From Pseudomonadota bacterium (lineage in GTDB: Bacteria > Pseudomonadota > Alphaproteobacteria > Rickettsiales > UBA3002), in NCBI GenBank assembly GCA_963205305.1, contig CAUJIC010000012.1:1-34641 (forward strand): 34,641 nucleotides of DNA. Direction: 5' to 3'. The notes beneath the pieces are model-generated. The model worked only from the letters and a program-made list of their open reading frames with translations, had not been told where the DNA came from and searched no databases. Below are positions 16,931-25,860 of the stretch, piece after piece. Within the stretch, counting starts at the first letter, position 1; every line of letters starts with the position of its first letter. A program made the translations under genes and the position numbers.

Positions 16931-17749
16931 TTGTTTAATCGCATTATAGCCTTAGGTATGAGCTCTATCATTCGTTCCAATCCGCTGGCCACGATCGGCC
17001 ATGTTGTGTCGTTGTTTCTGGCTTCAGTCGGACGTCTTGTGCTGTTCACGGGTAGCATTATCGGCCAGGGTATTCGCCCGCCTTATTACCCCAAACAACT
17101 TGGCCGCATGATTATCGAGATTGGCTATTACTCGCTGCCCGTGGTTGGCCTCACCACCTTGTTCACAGGCGCGGCACTGGCACTGCAATCCAACTCGGGC
17201 TTTGCCGATATGGGTGCCGAAAATTCCATCCCGCTCATTGTCGCGCTTGCTATCACGCGCGAACTTGGGCCTGTCATGGCTGGCCTCATGGTCGCGGGTC
17301 GCATTGGTGCCGCGTTTGCTGCTGAAATTGGTACCATGCGCGTAACGGAACAGGTCGATGCGCTCGTCACCCTCTCCACCAATCCCTTCAAATACCTCCT
17401 CTTCCCACGCCTGCTTGCCGCCACACTTATGCTGCCATGCCTTGTGTTCGTGGGCGATGTTATTGGTATTTTTGGTGGTTACGCCGTAAGCGTGAAAGCA
17501 CTTGGATTTTCGCCCATCCCCTACATCAATAACACATGGAACTTCCTCACATGGTACGATGTGAATACAGGGTTGGTGAAGGCTGCAGTGTTCGGCTTCA
17601 TTGTCGCGCTGATGGGCTGCTACCACGGCTATCACAGCAAGGGCGGCGCACAGGGTGTAGGCACCGCAACCACCAACGCAGTGGTGTCTGCGTCGATTCT
17701 CATTCTGCTCTCAAACTATCTCATCACCGAAGCCTTTTTTGGGATGTAA
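16931..17749 (+). CDS. mlaE: MlaE-type ABC transporter permease
   Basis: MlaE is the inner-membrane permease of the Mla phospholipid transport system that keeps the outer membrane asymmetric. The 272-residue protein has the MlaE domain: an amphipathic N-terminus, IEIGYYSLPVVGLTTLFTGAALALQ (about 59-83), ALAITRELGPVMAGLMVAGRIGAAFAAEIGTMRVTEQVDAL (about 104-144, the coupling region) and four to five membrane segments. A TTG at 16931, with a weak GGA site, gives the full amphipathic helix; ATG 16958 is the alternative. It ends four bases before mlaF. No mlaD, mlaC or mlaB is seen next to it, so the remaining parts are encoded elsewhere. Confidence 0.9.
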   Translation: MFNRIIALGMSSIIRSNPLATIGHVVSLFLASVGRLVLFTGSIIGQGIRPPYYPKQLGRMIIEIGYYSLPVVGLTTLFTGAALALQSNSGFADMGAENSIPLIVALAITRELGPVMAGLMVAGRIGAAFAAEIGTMRVTEQVDALVTLSTNPFKYLLFPRLLAATLMLPCLVFVGDVIGIFGGYAVSVKALGFSPIPYINNTWNFLTWYDVNTGLVKAAVFGFIVALMGCYHGYHSKGGAQGVGTATTNAVVSASILILLSNYLITEAFFGM

Positions 17750-17753
17750 CGCG

Positions 17754-18533
17754 ATGACCGAAACCCCAAAAATCAAACTCACCAACATCCATAAAAAATT
17801 CGGTTCCAAAGTCGTGCTTGATGGGGTGGATTTAAGTGTCATGCCGGGTGAATCGCTGGTTATCATTGGCGGTTCCGGTTCTGGCAAATCAGTCACCATC
17901 AAAAGCGTGCTTGGCCTTGTGAAGCCTGATTCAGGCACCATCGAGGTGGATGGCGAGGATGTGACCCACTACAACTTCAACCAGCGCGCACCCATGTTGC
18001 AAAAAGTTGGCATGCTGTTCCAAGGCGGCGCGCTGTTCGATTCGCTGCCTGTGTGGAAAAATATCACCTTTGGCAGCCGCGAACGCGGGCAACATTTAAG
18101 CAACGAAACCGCGCACGAACTTGCCATCGAAAAACTTGAGGCGGTTGGCCTCAAGCCCGAAGTGGCGGATATGCTACCTTCCGAACTCTCAGGCGGCATG
18201 CAAAAACGCGTCGGCCTCGCCCGCGCCATTGCTTCAAACCCTGATATTCTGTTCTTCGATGAACCCACCACTGGCCTCGACCCGATCATGTCCGATGTCA
18301 TCAACGAGCTGATCAGTTCGTGCGTGAAAAAACTTGGCTCCACCGCCGTAACGATTACGCACGACATGAGCTCGGTGCGCAAAATCGCGAGCCGTGTGGC
18401 CATGATTTACCAAGGCAAAATCATCTGGGATGGCCCCGTCAGCAAAATTGACAATTCAGGTAATCCCTACGTCGACCAGTTCGTACACGGTAAGGCCGAA
18501 GGCCCAATCACCAACGATTTCAAGCGGGCTTAG
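17754..18533 (+). CDS. mlaF: MlaF-type ABC transporter ATPase
   Basis: The 259-residue ATPase has Walker A GGSGSGKS (39-46), a Q-loop (MLFQGGALFDSL), the signature LSGGMQKRVGLARA, Walker B ILFFDEPTTGLDP and a switch histidine in ITHDMSS. The FQGGALFDSL and GGMQKRV variants are typical of MlaF rather than general importers. It powers MlaE in phospholipid transport. I use ATG 17754 instead of an in-frame TTG at 17739 that overlaps mlaE. The two genes form a pair; the next gene begins 56 bases later. Confidence 0.92.
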   Translation: MTETPKIKLTNIHKKFGSKVVLDGVDLSVMPGESLVIIGGSGSGKSVTIKSVLGLVKPDSGTIEVDGEDVTHYNFNQRAPMLQKVGMLFQGGALFDSLPVWKNITFGSRERGQHLSNETAHELAIEKLEAVGLKPEVADMLPSELSGGMQKRVGLARAIASNPDILFFDEPTTGLDPIMSDVINELISSCVKKLGSTAVTITHDMSSVRKIASRVAMIYQGKIIWDGPVSKIDNSGNPYVDQFVHGKAEGPITNDFKRA

Positions 18534-18589
18534 GCCAATCTTCATATAATCTTCATATTTCTTGCCGGTTATGCTAGTATAGTGTCAGC

Positions 18590-21115
18590 ATGGGTAACAT
18601 CCGACATTATATTGATTATAATCAGCTTTACAGCCTCTCCCTTCATTATGATGCTGGCAACAGACAGCTAAAGGTAGCGATTGATACGGGCGGCGATGCG
18701 CCACGGCTCAATCAAGCGCTGGCACGCGCATTAAATCTAGGCCCACAGGAATCAAAACCGAAACGCGCGGGCAATGTATTAACCTACCCTAACGTTAGCC
18801 GTGAATTTACATTATACTTGGGAAGTGAACCCATTGGTGAATACACCATTGATGCCGCAGCCACCCTTTCTCCCACCATGCGTCGCCCCCTCACGGTCGA
18901 CGAGACACGCCGTATGGGTACCTTCCATGACTGCGACCCCTACCCGCAGCTACGACCAACCCTCGATACTGGCGAACAGCAGACCCTTCTCAAAACTGCA
19001 AAAAGCGCCGTCTTCACCGACATTCACACCCACAGCTCTGGCCAAATTAGTGCCCGCGGCCTGCTCGAGGTGGCGATGCGTCACAAACCCTATTTTTACC
19101 CAACCGAACTGCTGCGTGAAGCAGGTATCAGCACGAGCACCTACGACATCCCTAGTAAAAAAGATCGCAGCAGTATCAAACGTATTCCCTTTCCACCACT
19201 CGAGCGCAAAGGCGAAGTATACCCCGATGAAGTAGATGCCATTAACCTGCACGCACTACCCGAGGCGGATCTTAGTAAGCTCGCCGCGCGAATGGCACTG
19301 CCTGCCGATCGCCAATCCACCTTCACGCAGCTCGAATATAACGGCAACCGCTTCCGTTACCCCTTCAGTAAGGATACCAAGCTCACCAAAGAAATTCGTA
19401 AGAAGGAAGCGCAGGAATATGCCGCACAGGGCGTTAATTTTGCCCTCACTGCCTATGTCGGACTCGACAACCCCGATACCTTACGCACCATTCACGAAGC
19501 CGTGGATGAACTGAAAGCCGACCCGCAGACACAAAACTTTGCTCAGCGCTACATGATTGGCATTCCACGCAAATTATCGTCGGAACAGCTCAAGGAAAAA
19601 CTCGATAAAGCACAAATTCTCCTCGATAGCCCCTACATCATGGGCGTCGATATTCTGGGGTACGAGGCCAACAAAACGAAAGAATTCGTAGAGCGACTCG
19701 ATGAATATGCTAAATGGGCGAACGAGCACAAACCTGGCTCATTCATCCGCGTGCATGCAGGCGAGAACGACAAGAACCACGACAACGTTAAAGACTTCCT
19801 CAAGATTGCGGTGAAATACCCCAACCTCAAATTCCTTGTGGGTCACGGGGTCTATGGCATGGACGAGGAAACGATCCGGCTCGCCAAAAAGCTTTGTAAG
19901 GACCCAAAGACCCCGCAACTCACCATCGAGTTCAATCCCTCTTCAAACATTGCACTGAACAACGTCGATGATTTAAGAAAAATACCGTTCGCCAAAGCCA
20001 TCGAGAACGGCATCCCCTTCACCGTCAGTTCCGATTCCGCTGGCATGTACCAGACCGACGCCAAACAGCTGGGCCTTGCTGCCTATTATGCGGGGCTCGA
20101 TGGCAAGGGTTTCGCAGCGCTGCACCACCACCAGCAGCGTCTTGTTTCCCATATGCAAGATTACTCGAAACGCGTTGCCGCAGCAATTCCACAGTGGAAT
20201 ACGACCGAGGGAAAACAGGCGCATTTTGACGCTATGTTTAAGCGCCTTGCTGCAGTGCAACGCGCTCCTGCCCCACCGAGCGAGGCCGTGGATGAAGCGC
20301 AGGTGGCTGACAAATTAACTGCCGAGCAAGTCACCCTCATTCACTCCCCCAAAGAGCGCGTCCCCGAATTCGAAGGCAAATTCCCCATCACGATTGTTGG
20401 CGCATCAGGCAGTAGCTGGAACAGCCTAAGTAAAGGCCAGCAACGCGAGAATGCCATTGCGGTCGATATGCTCATCCATGCGGTGGGCGACAAATGTTAT
20501 ATTGTGCAGGGACGCAACAAAAAAACTGGCTTAAGCAAAGTCATCAACCAAGCCCTGCGCGAGGCTAATACAACACGCAAACAAGCCGGAAAGCACGAGC
20601 TTTACAATGTCGGCTTGCTGGTGAACCCCAGCTTCGATGATGCAATAAGCCACAAGCATCTCACGCATATGGTGCGCATCGATGGCGAACCCCTCGTGCT
20701 AGCCGATGCCGTCGTCGACCACACCTTTGATCATCACGGCGTGCTGATTGCAGTCGGTGGCGCACAATATACGCGCGATATTATCCATGTTGCCGATCAG
20801 CGCGGTATCCACGCCAAAGAGCCCAACAATCGCAAAATGATGCTTTTGCTTGCCAATACCGAAGGCGCTTCTGCCGAGAAATCCACCGTACTTCACCCCG
20901 ATTATGCGGCTAGGGATGGCTGCCAGCTCTTAAGCAAACTCTACAAAAACCGACCTGATTTGTTTGCCTCAACCTTCAGAGCCAATGATATCAACACCCT
21001 TTACAGAGAATCCGCCGCGAGAGTTGCAAGCTATGGCTATAACAGCGTCGCCGAAACAGTGATTACCGGCCCACGCGAACTTGTGCCCACCAAAGCCGCT
21101 GGCCGCGCACCTTAA
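18590..21115 (+). CDS. adenosine-deaminase-like protein with a C-terminal LOG/SLOG-like domain
   Basis: The 841-residue protein has three parts. Residues 1-135 are unrecognised. Residues about 140-560 form an amidohydrolase domain of the adenosine deaminase type: FTDIHTHSSGQ (H146, H148), RVHAGEN (H389, E392), VGHGVYG (H419), IEFNPSSN and TVSSDSAGMY (D482), so all zinc ligands and the catalytic Glu are present. The second Asp of the usual DD pair is Ser483. Residues about 597-760 look like a Rossmann-type LOG/SLOG domain: ITIVGASGS, YIVQGRNKKTGLSKVINQALREA and VLIAVGGAQYTRDIIHVA. LOG enzymes cut N-glycosidic bonds of nucleotides. No signal peptide. It sits between mlaF and radA, normally close neighbours. 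Purine nucleoside or nucleotide processing is inferred; the deaminase fold is firm. Confidence 0.7.
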   Translation: MGNIRHYIDYNQLYSLSLHYDAGNRQLKVAIDTGGDAPRLNQALARALNLGPQESKPKRAGNVLTYPNVSREFTLYLGSEPIGEYTIDAAATLSPTMRRPLTVDETRRMGTFHDCDPYPQLRPTLDTGEQQTLLKTAKSAVFTDIHTHSSGQISARGLLEVAMRHKPYFYPTELLREAGISTSTYDIPSKKDRSSIKRIPFPPLERKGEVYPDEVDAINLHALPEADLSKLAARMALPADRQSTFTQLEYNGNRFRYPFSKDTKLTKEIRKKEAQEYAAQGVNFALTAYVGLDNPDTLRTIHEAVDELKADPQTQNFAQRYMIGIPRKLSSEQLKEKLDKAQILLDSPYIMGVDILGYEANKTKEFVERLDEYAKWANEHKPGSFIRVHAGENDKNHDNVKDFLKIAVKYPNLKFLVGHGVYGMDEETIRLAKKLCKDPKTPQLTIEFNPSSNIALNNVDDLRKIPFAKAIENGIPFTVSSDSAGMYQTDAKQLGLAAYYAGLDGKGFAALHHHQQRLVSHMQDYSKRVAAAIPQWNTTEGKQAHFDAMFKRLAAVQRAPAPPSEAVDEAQVADKLTAEQVTLIHSPKERVPEFEGKFPITIVGASGSSWNSLSKGQQRENAIAVDMLIHAVGDKCYIVQGRNKKTGLSKVINQALREANTTRKQAGKHELYNVGLLVNPSFDDAISHKHLTHMVRIDGEPLVLADAVVDHTFDHHGVLIAVGGAQYTRDIIHVADQRGIHAKEPNNRKMMLLLANTEGASAEKSTVLHPDYAARDGCQLLSKLYKNRPDLFASTFRANDINTLYRESAARVASYGYNSVAETVITGPRELVPTKAAGRAP

Positions 21116-21153
21116 CGGTTGCGCTCCTGCCTATGGCTCTCTAAAACAGTGCC

Positions 21154-22506
21154 ATGGCCAAAAATTCCAACCAATATGTCTGCCAAGCCTGCGGTGCCGT
21201 CAGCCACAAATGGGCAGGGCGGTGCGATTCTTGCGGCGAGTGGAACACGATTGTCGAGGAATCCATCACCGTCACCCCCAAGGGCATGAAGCCCGGAAAA
21301 TCCAAGGGTCTCGAGATTGCCAGCCTCGCCGATACAGTGGCACCCCATGCGCGCGAATCGACAGGCATTGCCGAGCTTGACCGTGTGCTGGGCGGTGGTC
21401 TCGTCGAAGGTTCCGCCATTCTTCTCGGCGGCGATCCTGGCATCGGAAAATCTACCCTACTGCTACAAGCTGCATCCACCCTCGCCCGTGGTGGGCGCGA
21501 TGTGCTATATGTGAGTGGCGAGGAATCGCTCGCGCAAATTCAACTCCGCAGCCAGCGCCTTGGGCTTGCCAATGCCCCCCTCAAACTCGCCACCGCCACC
21601 AGTGTGCGTGAAATTTTGGCCAGCATCGATAGTGGCCAAGCACCCGATGTGGTGGTGATCGATTCCATCCAGACCATGTTCGTCGATTCGCTGGATTCCG
21701 CGCCAGGCACCGTCGCCCAAGTGCGTGCCTCCACGCACGAGCTCATCCGCGCGGCCAAAAAGCGCGGCTTCTCGCTCATCCTCGTCGGGCACGTTACTAA
21801 GGATGGCCAAATCGCCGGCCCACGCGTGCTCGAGCATATGGTCGATACCGTGCTCTATTTCGAGGGTGACCGTGGGCAATATTACCGCATCCTGCGCGCG
21901 GTGAAAAACCGCTTCGGCGCGACGGATGAAATCGGCGTGTTCGCCATGAGCGATACAGGGCTCGAGGAAGTCAAAAACCCATCTGCCCTTTTCCTCCACG
22001 CACGCGAAAACCCCGTCAGCGGTGCCGCCGTATTTGCGGGTATGGAGGGTACACGCCCACTACTCGTCGAAATTCAAGCCCTCGTTTCCCCCTCCACCAT
22101 GTCCACCCCCCGCCGCGCCACGGTGGGCTATGACGGCGCGCGACTCTCCATGATTCTCGCCGTGCTCGAAACCCGCGCTGGCATGCGCTTTTCGGATAAA
22201 GAAGTGTTCCTCAATGTCGCGGGCGGCCTCAAAATCAGCGAGCCCGCGGCCGATGTGGCCGTCGCCATGGCGCTGCTTTCGGCGCTACTCGATAAACCGC
22301 TGCCCAACAGCCTTGTGGGGTTTGGTGAAATTGGCCTCACGGGTGAAATCCGCTCCGTCAGCCGCACGGATACTCGGCTTAAGGAGGCGCTAGCCCTTGG
22401 TTTCACCAAAGCCATCATCCCCACCAGCAGCCCTGAAAAATTAAACGCCGGCGAGCGTGTCGCCCATGTAGACGCGCTTGTGCGTTTTATGCTAGAGAAC
22501 GGCTGA
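21154..22506 (+). CDS. radA: DNA repair protein RadA
   Basis: RadA is a RecA-like, hexameric branch-migration ATPase of recombination repair. The 450-residue protein has the N-terminal C4 zinc finger (C10, C13, C24, C27), Walker A GDPGIGKST (93-101), YVSGEES, Walker B VVIDSIQTM, the RadA-specific KNRFG motif (KNRFGATDEIGVF) and the C-terminal Lon-like domain (AVLETRAGMRF, then GGLKISEPAADVAVAMALLSAL and FGEIGLTGEIRSV). Length and order are canonical. It begins 38 bases after the deaminase-like gene, without a strong ribosome binding site, and is followed closely by cvpA. Confidence 0.96.
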   Translation: MAKNSNQYVCQACGAVSHKWAGRCDSCGEWNTIVEESITVTPKGMKPGKSKGLEIASLADTVAPHARESTGIAELDRVLGGGLVEGSAILLGGDPGIGKSTLLLQAASTLARGGRDVLYVSGEESLAQIQLRSQRLGLANAPLKLATATSVREILASIDSGQAPDVVVIDSIQTMFVDSLDSAPGTVAQVRASTHELIRAAKKRGFSLILVGHVTKDGQIAGPRVLEHMVDTVLYFEGDRGQYYRILRAVKNRFGATDEIGVFAMSDTGLEEVKNPSALFLHARENPVSGAAVFAGMEGTRPLLVEIQALVSPSTMSTPRRATVGYDGARLSMILAVLETRAGMRFSDKEVFLNVAGGLKISEPAADVAVAMALLSALLDKPLPNSLVGFGEIGLTGEIRSVSRTDTRLKEALALGFTKAIIPTSSPEKLNAGERVAHVDALVRFMLENG

Positions 22507-22541
22507 CCCCTTACTGCTAACCACAAATAGCTAGGCTTTCC

Positions 22542-23243
22542 ATGGTTGAAACATCGATGAATATCTTCGATTTGGGCGTGCTGATTATTGTCGGCTTGTC
22601 GGCGCTGTTATCGTTCTTCCGTGGCTTTGTGCGCGAAATTCTCTCGCTCGGCGCGTGGATGGGCGCCACCATCATCACCCTCTACATGTTCCCCAGCGCC
22701 ACCAAATTCATCGAGCCACATGTGGGCAGTGCGGTAATTGCCAGCGGCCTTGCCTCCATCGGCCTGTTCTTTGTCGCACTGATTTCTATCTCGATCATCA
22801 CCAGCCTCGTGCTCAAATTCCTCAAAACCGGTTCCGAGGTCGGCGTCCTCGATAACCTTGTCGGCCTGTGTTTTGGTGTAGCACGCGGAGTTCTAATTGT
22901 GGCGATTGCCTATTTCATCATGAGTGTGATGCTGGTCGAGAAAGATTACCCTGATTGGGTGATGGAAGCAAAAACCCAGCCCTTCATTGCGAAAGCGGCG
23001 AAGCTTGTGGGCACCCTCACCCCCAGCTACCTCGATACCATCACCGATAAAGACAAAGAAAAATCCGACGATACAGATATAAAAGATACCAAAAAGCAAA
23101 TGAACGAAATCATCCAGAAATGGGACAAAAAAGCCAAAGATAAACTCGATGATCTCGCGACCGAAGAAGAACTACCCGCTTCGTCGCTACCCTCGATCGA
23201 GGATTTGCAAAAACGCATCAAAGAAGAGAACAGGAACCGCTAA
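22542..23243 (+). CDS. cvpA: CvpA family membrane protein
   Basis: The 233-residue protein has the CvpA domain: an N-terminal membrane segment (LGVLIIVGLSALLSFFRG), the GFVREILSLGAWMGA signature, and further segments around 60-80 and 105-130, followed by a charged Lys/Asp/Glu tail (about 165-233). CvpA is linked to colicin V production and envelope integrity in E. coli; it commonly precedes purF, as here. ATG 22542 follows TAGG; an ATG at 22557 is a close alternative. Its TAA shares a base with the purF ATG (TAATG), so the two are coupled. Confidence 0.88.
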   Translation: MVETSMNIFDLGVLIIVGLSALLSFFRGFVREILSLGAWMGATIITLYMFPSATKFIEPHVGSAVIASGLASIGLFFVALISISIITSLVLKFLKTGSEVGVLDNLVGLCFGVARGVLIVAIAYFIMSVMLVEKDYPDWVMEAKTQPFIAKAAKLVGTLTPSYLDTITDKDKEKSDDTDIKDTKKQMNEIIQKWDKKAKDKLDDLATEEELPASSLPSIEDLQKRIKEENRNR

Positions 23244-24679
23244 TGTTCGATAAATTCAACGATGAATGTGGCGTCTTTGGCATCTTCGGCTCGACCAGCG
23301 CTGCCGCCCACACGGCACTCGGCCTTCACGCGCTACAACATCGCGGACAGGAAGCCGCAGGTATTGTCAGTTGCCTTGATGGTCAGTTTTTCTCGCACCG
23401 CGCCATGGGCTTGGTGGGCGATAATTTCTCCGATGCGGCGGTGATGAACCGCCTGCAAGGCGCATCCGCCATCGGCCATAACCGTTACTCCACCACGGGC
23501 GAAACGCTGCTGCGCAACGTGCAACCGTTCTATGCTGATTTGGCGCTTGGCGGGTTCGCACTGGCCCATAACGGCAACCTCACCAACGCCATCACCCTGC
23601 GCCGTGAGCTTATCGCGCGTGGTTCGCTGTTCGCCTCTACGTCCGATACCGAGGTCATTGTCCACCGCGTCGCCCTCTCGCGCAGCGCCGCGATTGAAGA
23701 CCGCGTGATTGATGCACTCAAATTGGTTGAGGGTGCTTATTCACTGGTCATCCTCGCGCCCAAATCGCTCATCGGCGTGCGCGACCCCAACGGCGTGCGC
23801 CCATTGGTGCTGGGCAAACTTGGTGATGCCCACATCATCACCTCGGAAACCTGTGCGCTCGATATCATCGGCGCTGAACATGTGCGCGATGTCGAGCCAG
23901 GTGAAATGATTATTGTCGATGAAAGCGGCGTGCGGAGTCTGTTCCCCTTTGCTGCACAACCACCGCGCTTCTGCATTTTCGAATATGTCTATTTCGCGCG
24001 GCCCGATTCGGTGATGCAGAACACTAGTGTCTATGCGGTGCGTAAACGTATCGGCGCCGAGCTCGCGCGTGAGTTTGGCGTGGCGGCCGATGTGGTCGTC
24101 CCCGTGCCCGATTCGGGCGTACCTGGCGCCATTGGCTATGCCGAAACTGCGGGTATACCGTTCGATTTAGGCATCATCCGCAACCATTATGTTGGCCGCA
24201 CCTTTATCGAACCATCGGAATCGGTGCGTCACCTTGGTGTTAAACTCAAGCACAATGCCAACAGCGCATTGCTGAAAGGCAAGCGGGTTATTTTGGTCGA
24301 TGACTCCATCGTGCGCGGCACCACTTCGAAAAAAATTGTCACCATGGTGCGCGAGGCAGGCGCAAGCGAAGTGCATATGCGTATCGCGAGCCCACCGACC
24401 ACCAACCCCTGTTTTTATGGAGTAGATACACCCGAAAAATCGCAACTCATGGCCGCGAACCACACGATCGATGAAATGGCCAAAATCATCGGTGTTGACT
24501 CGCTCGCATTCCTTACCATGGATGGCCTCTACCGCGCCGTGGGCGAAGCGAAGCGCAACAACGAACTGCCGCAATATTGCGACGCGTGCTTTAGCGGCGA
24601 ATACCCCATTGCGCTGACGGATAACGCCTCAGGCATCAGCGGTAACCAGAAGGATCTCTTCGTGAAAGACGTGGCGTGA
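23243..24679 (+). CDS. purF: amidophosphoribosyltransferase
   Basis: PurF makes 5-phosphoribosylamine from PRPP and glutamine, the first step of purine synthesis. The 478-residue protein begins with an eight-residue propeptide, after which Cys9 (ECGVFGI) becomes the N-terminal nucleophile of the glutaminase domain. HNRYSTTGE, HNGNL and SDTEVI belong to that domain. The phosphoribosyltransferase half has the PRPP motif VILVDDSIVRGTTSKK (about 349-364). Cysteines at 244, 390, 446 and 449 match the 4Fe-4S ligands of the B. subtilis-type enzyme, so it is probably oxygen-sensitive and processed. Its stop overlaps a GTG start of the next gene. Confidence 0.96.
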   Translation: MFDKFNDECGVFGIFGSTSAAAHTALGLHALQHRGQEAAGIVSCLDGQFFSHRAMGLVGDNFSDAAVMNRLQGASAIGHNRYSTTGETLLRNVQPFYADLALGGFALAHNGNLTNAITLRRELIARGSLFASTSDTEVIVHRVALSRSAAIEDRVIDALKLVEGAYSLVILAPKSLIGVRDPNGVRPLVLGKLGDAHIITSETCALDIIGAEHVRDVEPGEMIIVDESGVRSLFPFAAQPPRFCIFEYVYFARPDSVMQNTSVYAVRKRIGAELAREFGVAADVVVPVPDSGVPGAIGYAETAGIPFDLGIIRNHYVGRTFIEPSESVRHLGVKLKHNANSALLKGKRVILVDDSIVRGTTSKKIVTMVREAGASEVHMRIASPPTTNPCFYGVDTPEKSQLMAANHTIDEMAKIIGVDSLAFLTMDGLYRAVGEAKRNNELPQYCDACFSGEYPIALTDNASGISGNQKDLFVKDVA

Positions 24680-25860
24680 CGCTAACGCGGCGCACCACCA
24701 ACTCAGCCCCCGCTCGCCTTCCTTCCATCATCCTCTGGTGCGCGTTTGCTGCACTGGTTGCACTCACTCTTAACAACCTCGCTGCTGCAGCATTTCCGTT
24801 TACCGCCATCGATGAGCACGGTCATCTTTCCTACACACTCCACCTCATCAACACCCATCGCTGGTGGCCTGATTTTTCGCAGTTCCCCATGGTGGATGTT
24901 GCAACAAACAAAGCACTTTCCACCCCCAACTACATCAACCACCCGCCCATGTTTTATTGGTTCATGAAACTCGCGCATGTGGCAATACCATCCTTGCATC
25001 CCATCCAATTTCGCTTGTTTAGCCTTGCGTTATCGCTGCTCGCTATGTGGCTCTACACACGTTTTGGCACCCGCCTTGGCTTGTCGGTGGGTGGCTCCAT
25101 CCTCTATGCGCTGTTTCCCTTCATGCTCTATCTACAGCTGCAAATGGGGTTCTATAGTAACGATGCTATGGCGCTGCTGGGTGGCGTCATCACTACCTAC
25201 GCCAGTTTACATTGGCTGAAAGGGGAGCGCCCACACCGCTCTATTTTCTGGATGGGTGCTGGCGTGCTGCTTGCCAGCGTCAAACTCACCGCGCTGCTGT
25301 TGGTCGGGCTCTATGCACTATTCTGCCTTGGGCTGCGCGCGCAGCAAGTGCGCGTTTTGCCGCGCCGTTTTTTCTTGTTTGGCTTGCTCATCGCCGCCAT
25401 CAGCGCCGCGCCCTTTGTCTATTTTTTGCTCACCTTCGATAGCCCCGCACCCACCACGCTTGGCCAACTTGCACAACTCAAAGCATGCCTGAATTGCACC
25501 CATACCAACATGAATTTTCTCACATGGCTTGGTTTTTTTCTCAGTCAATTCGCCAATCAACTCTCGGTGCCCGAGGCGACCTTCTTTCCCATCCTCGCCT
25601 ATGCGGCGGCGCTTCTCGCCCTGTTCTGGCCACGCATGAACCAGCCTTCAAGCCCCATGCGCGCCATGGCCATTGCCTCAGCCGCTGCAACACTCATCAC
25701 GCTTGGCATCCACGCCACGTTCTCGTGGCAGCGCTACCACGAATATGGCTGGATTTTTGATAGCCTTGTGCGCTATTACTTACCCCTCATCGGCGCCTAT
25801 GCAGCCATTACCTGCCACGCGCTGAACCCGCGAACAACGATGCCAGACGAGACCCCATGA
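24676..25860 (+). CDS. polytopic membrane protein, GT-C glycosyltransferase-like
   Basis: The 394-residue protein has about nine to ten hydrophobic segments and, after the first one, an acidic periplasmic motif (AIDEHGHLSYTLHLI, about 47-61) followed by NYINHPPMFYWFMKL (about 90-104). This layout matches GT-C glycosyltransferases of the PMT/ArnT or DUF2142 type, which use lipid-linked sugars; the Asp-Glu pair in the first loop would be catalytic. The family assignment is by pattern only. It starts at GTG within the purF stop (GTGA) and its stop overlaps the SDR start (ATGA), so it is in the purF operon although its role seems unrelated. Confidence 0.65.
   Translation: MTLTRRTTNSAPARLPSIILWCAFAALVALTLNNLAAAAFPFTAIDEHGHLSYTLHLINTHRWWPDFSQFPMVDVATNKALSTPNYINHPPMFYWFMKLAHVAIPSLHPIQFRLFSLALSLLAMWLYTRFGTRLGLSVGGSILYALFPFMLYLQLQMGFYSNDAMALLGGVITTYASLHWLKGERPHRSIFWMGAGVLLASVKLTALLLVGLYALFCLGLRAQQVRVLPRRFFLFGLLIAAISAAPFVYFLLTFDSPAPTTLGQLAQLKACLNCTHTNMNFLTWLGFFLSQFANQLSVPEATFFPILAYAAALLALFWPRMNQPSSPMRAMAIASAAATLITLGIHATFSWQRYHEYGWIFDSLVRYYLPLIGAYAAITCHALNPRTTMPDETP

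Noticed and set aside
18545-18550. Perfect TATAAT before the deaminase-like gene
   Set aside because: No -35 element lies 16-18 bases upstream, so I did not annotate a promoter.
18590-21115. RdrB-type deaminase of a RADAR defence system
   Set aside because: The size and deaminase fold fit loosely, but no large AAA+ ATPase (RdrA) is adjacent and the C-terminal LOG-like domain is unlike RdrB as I know it.
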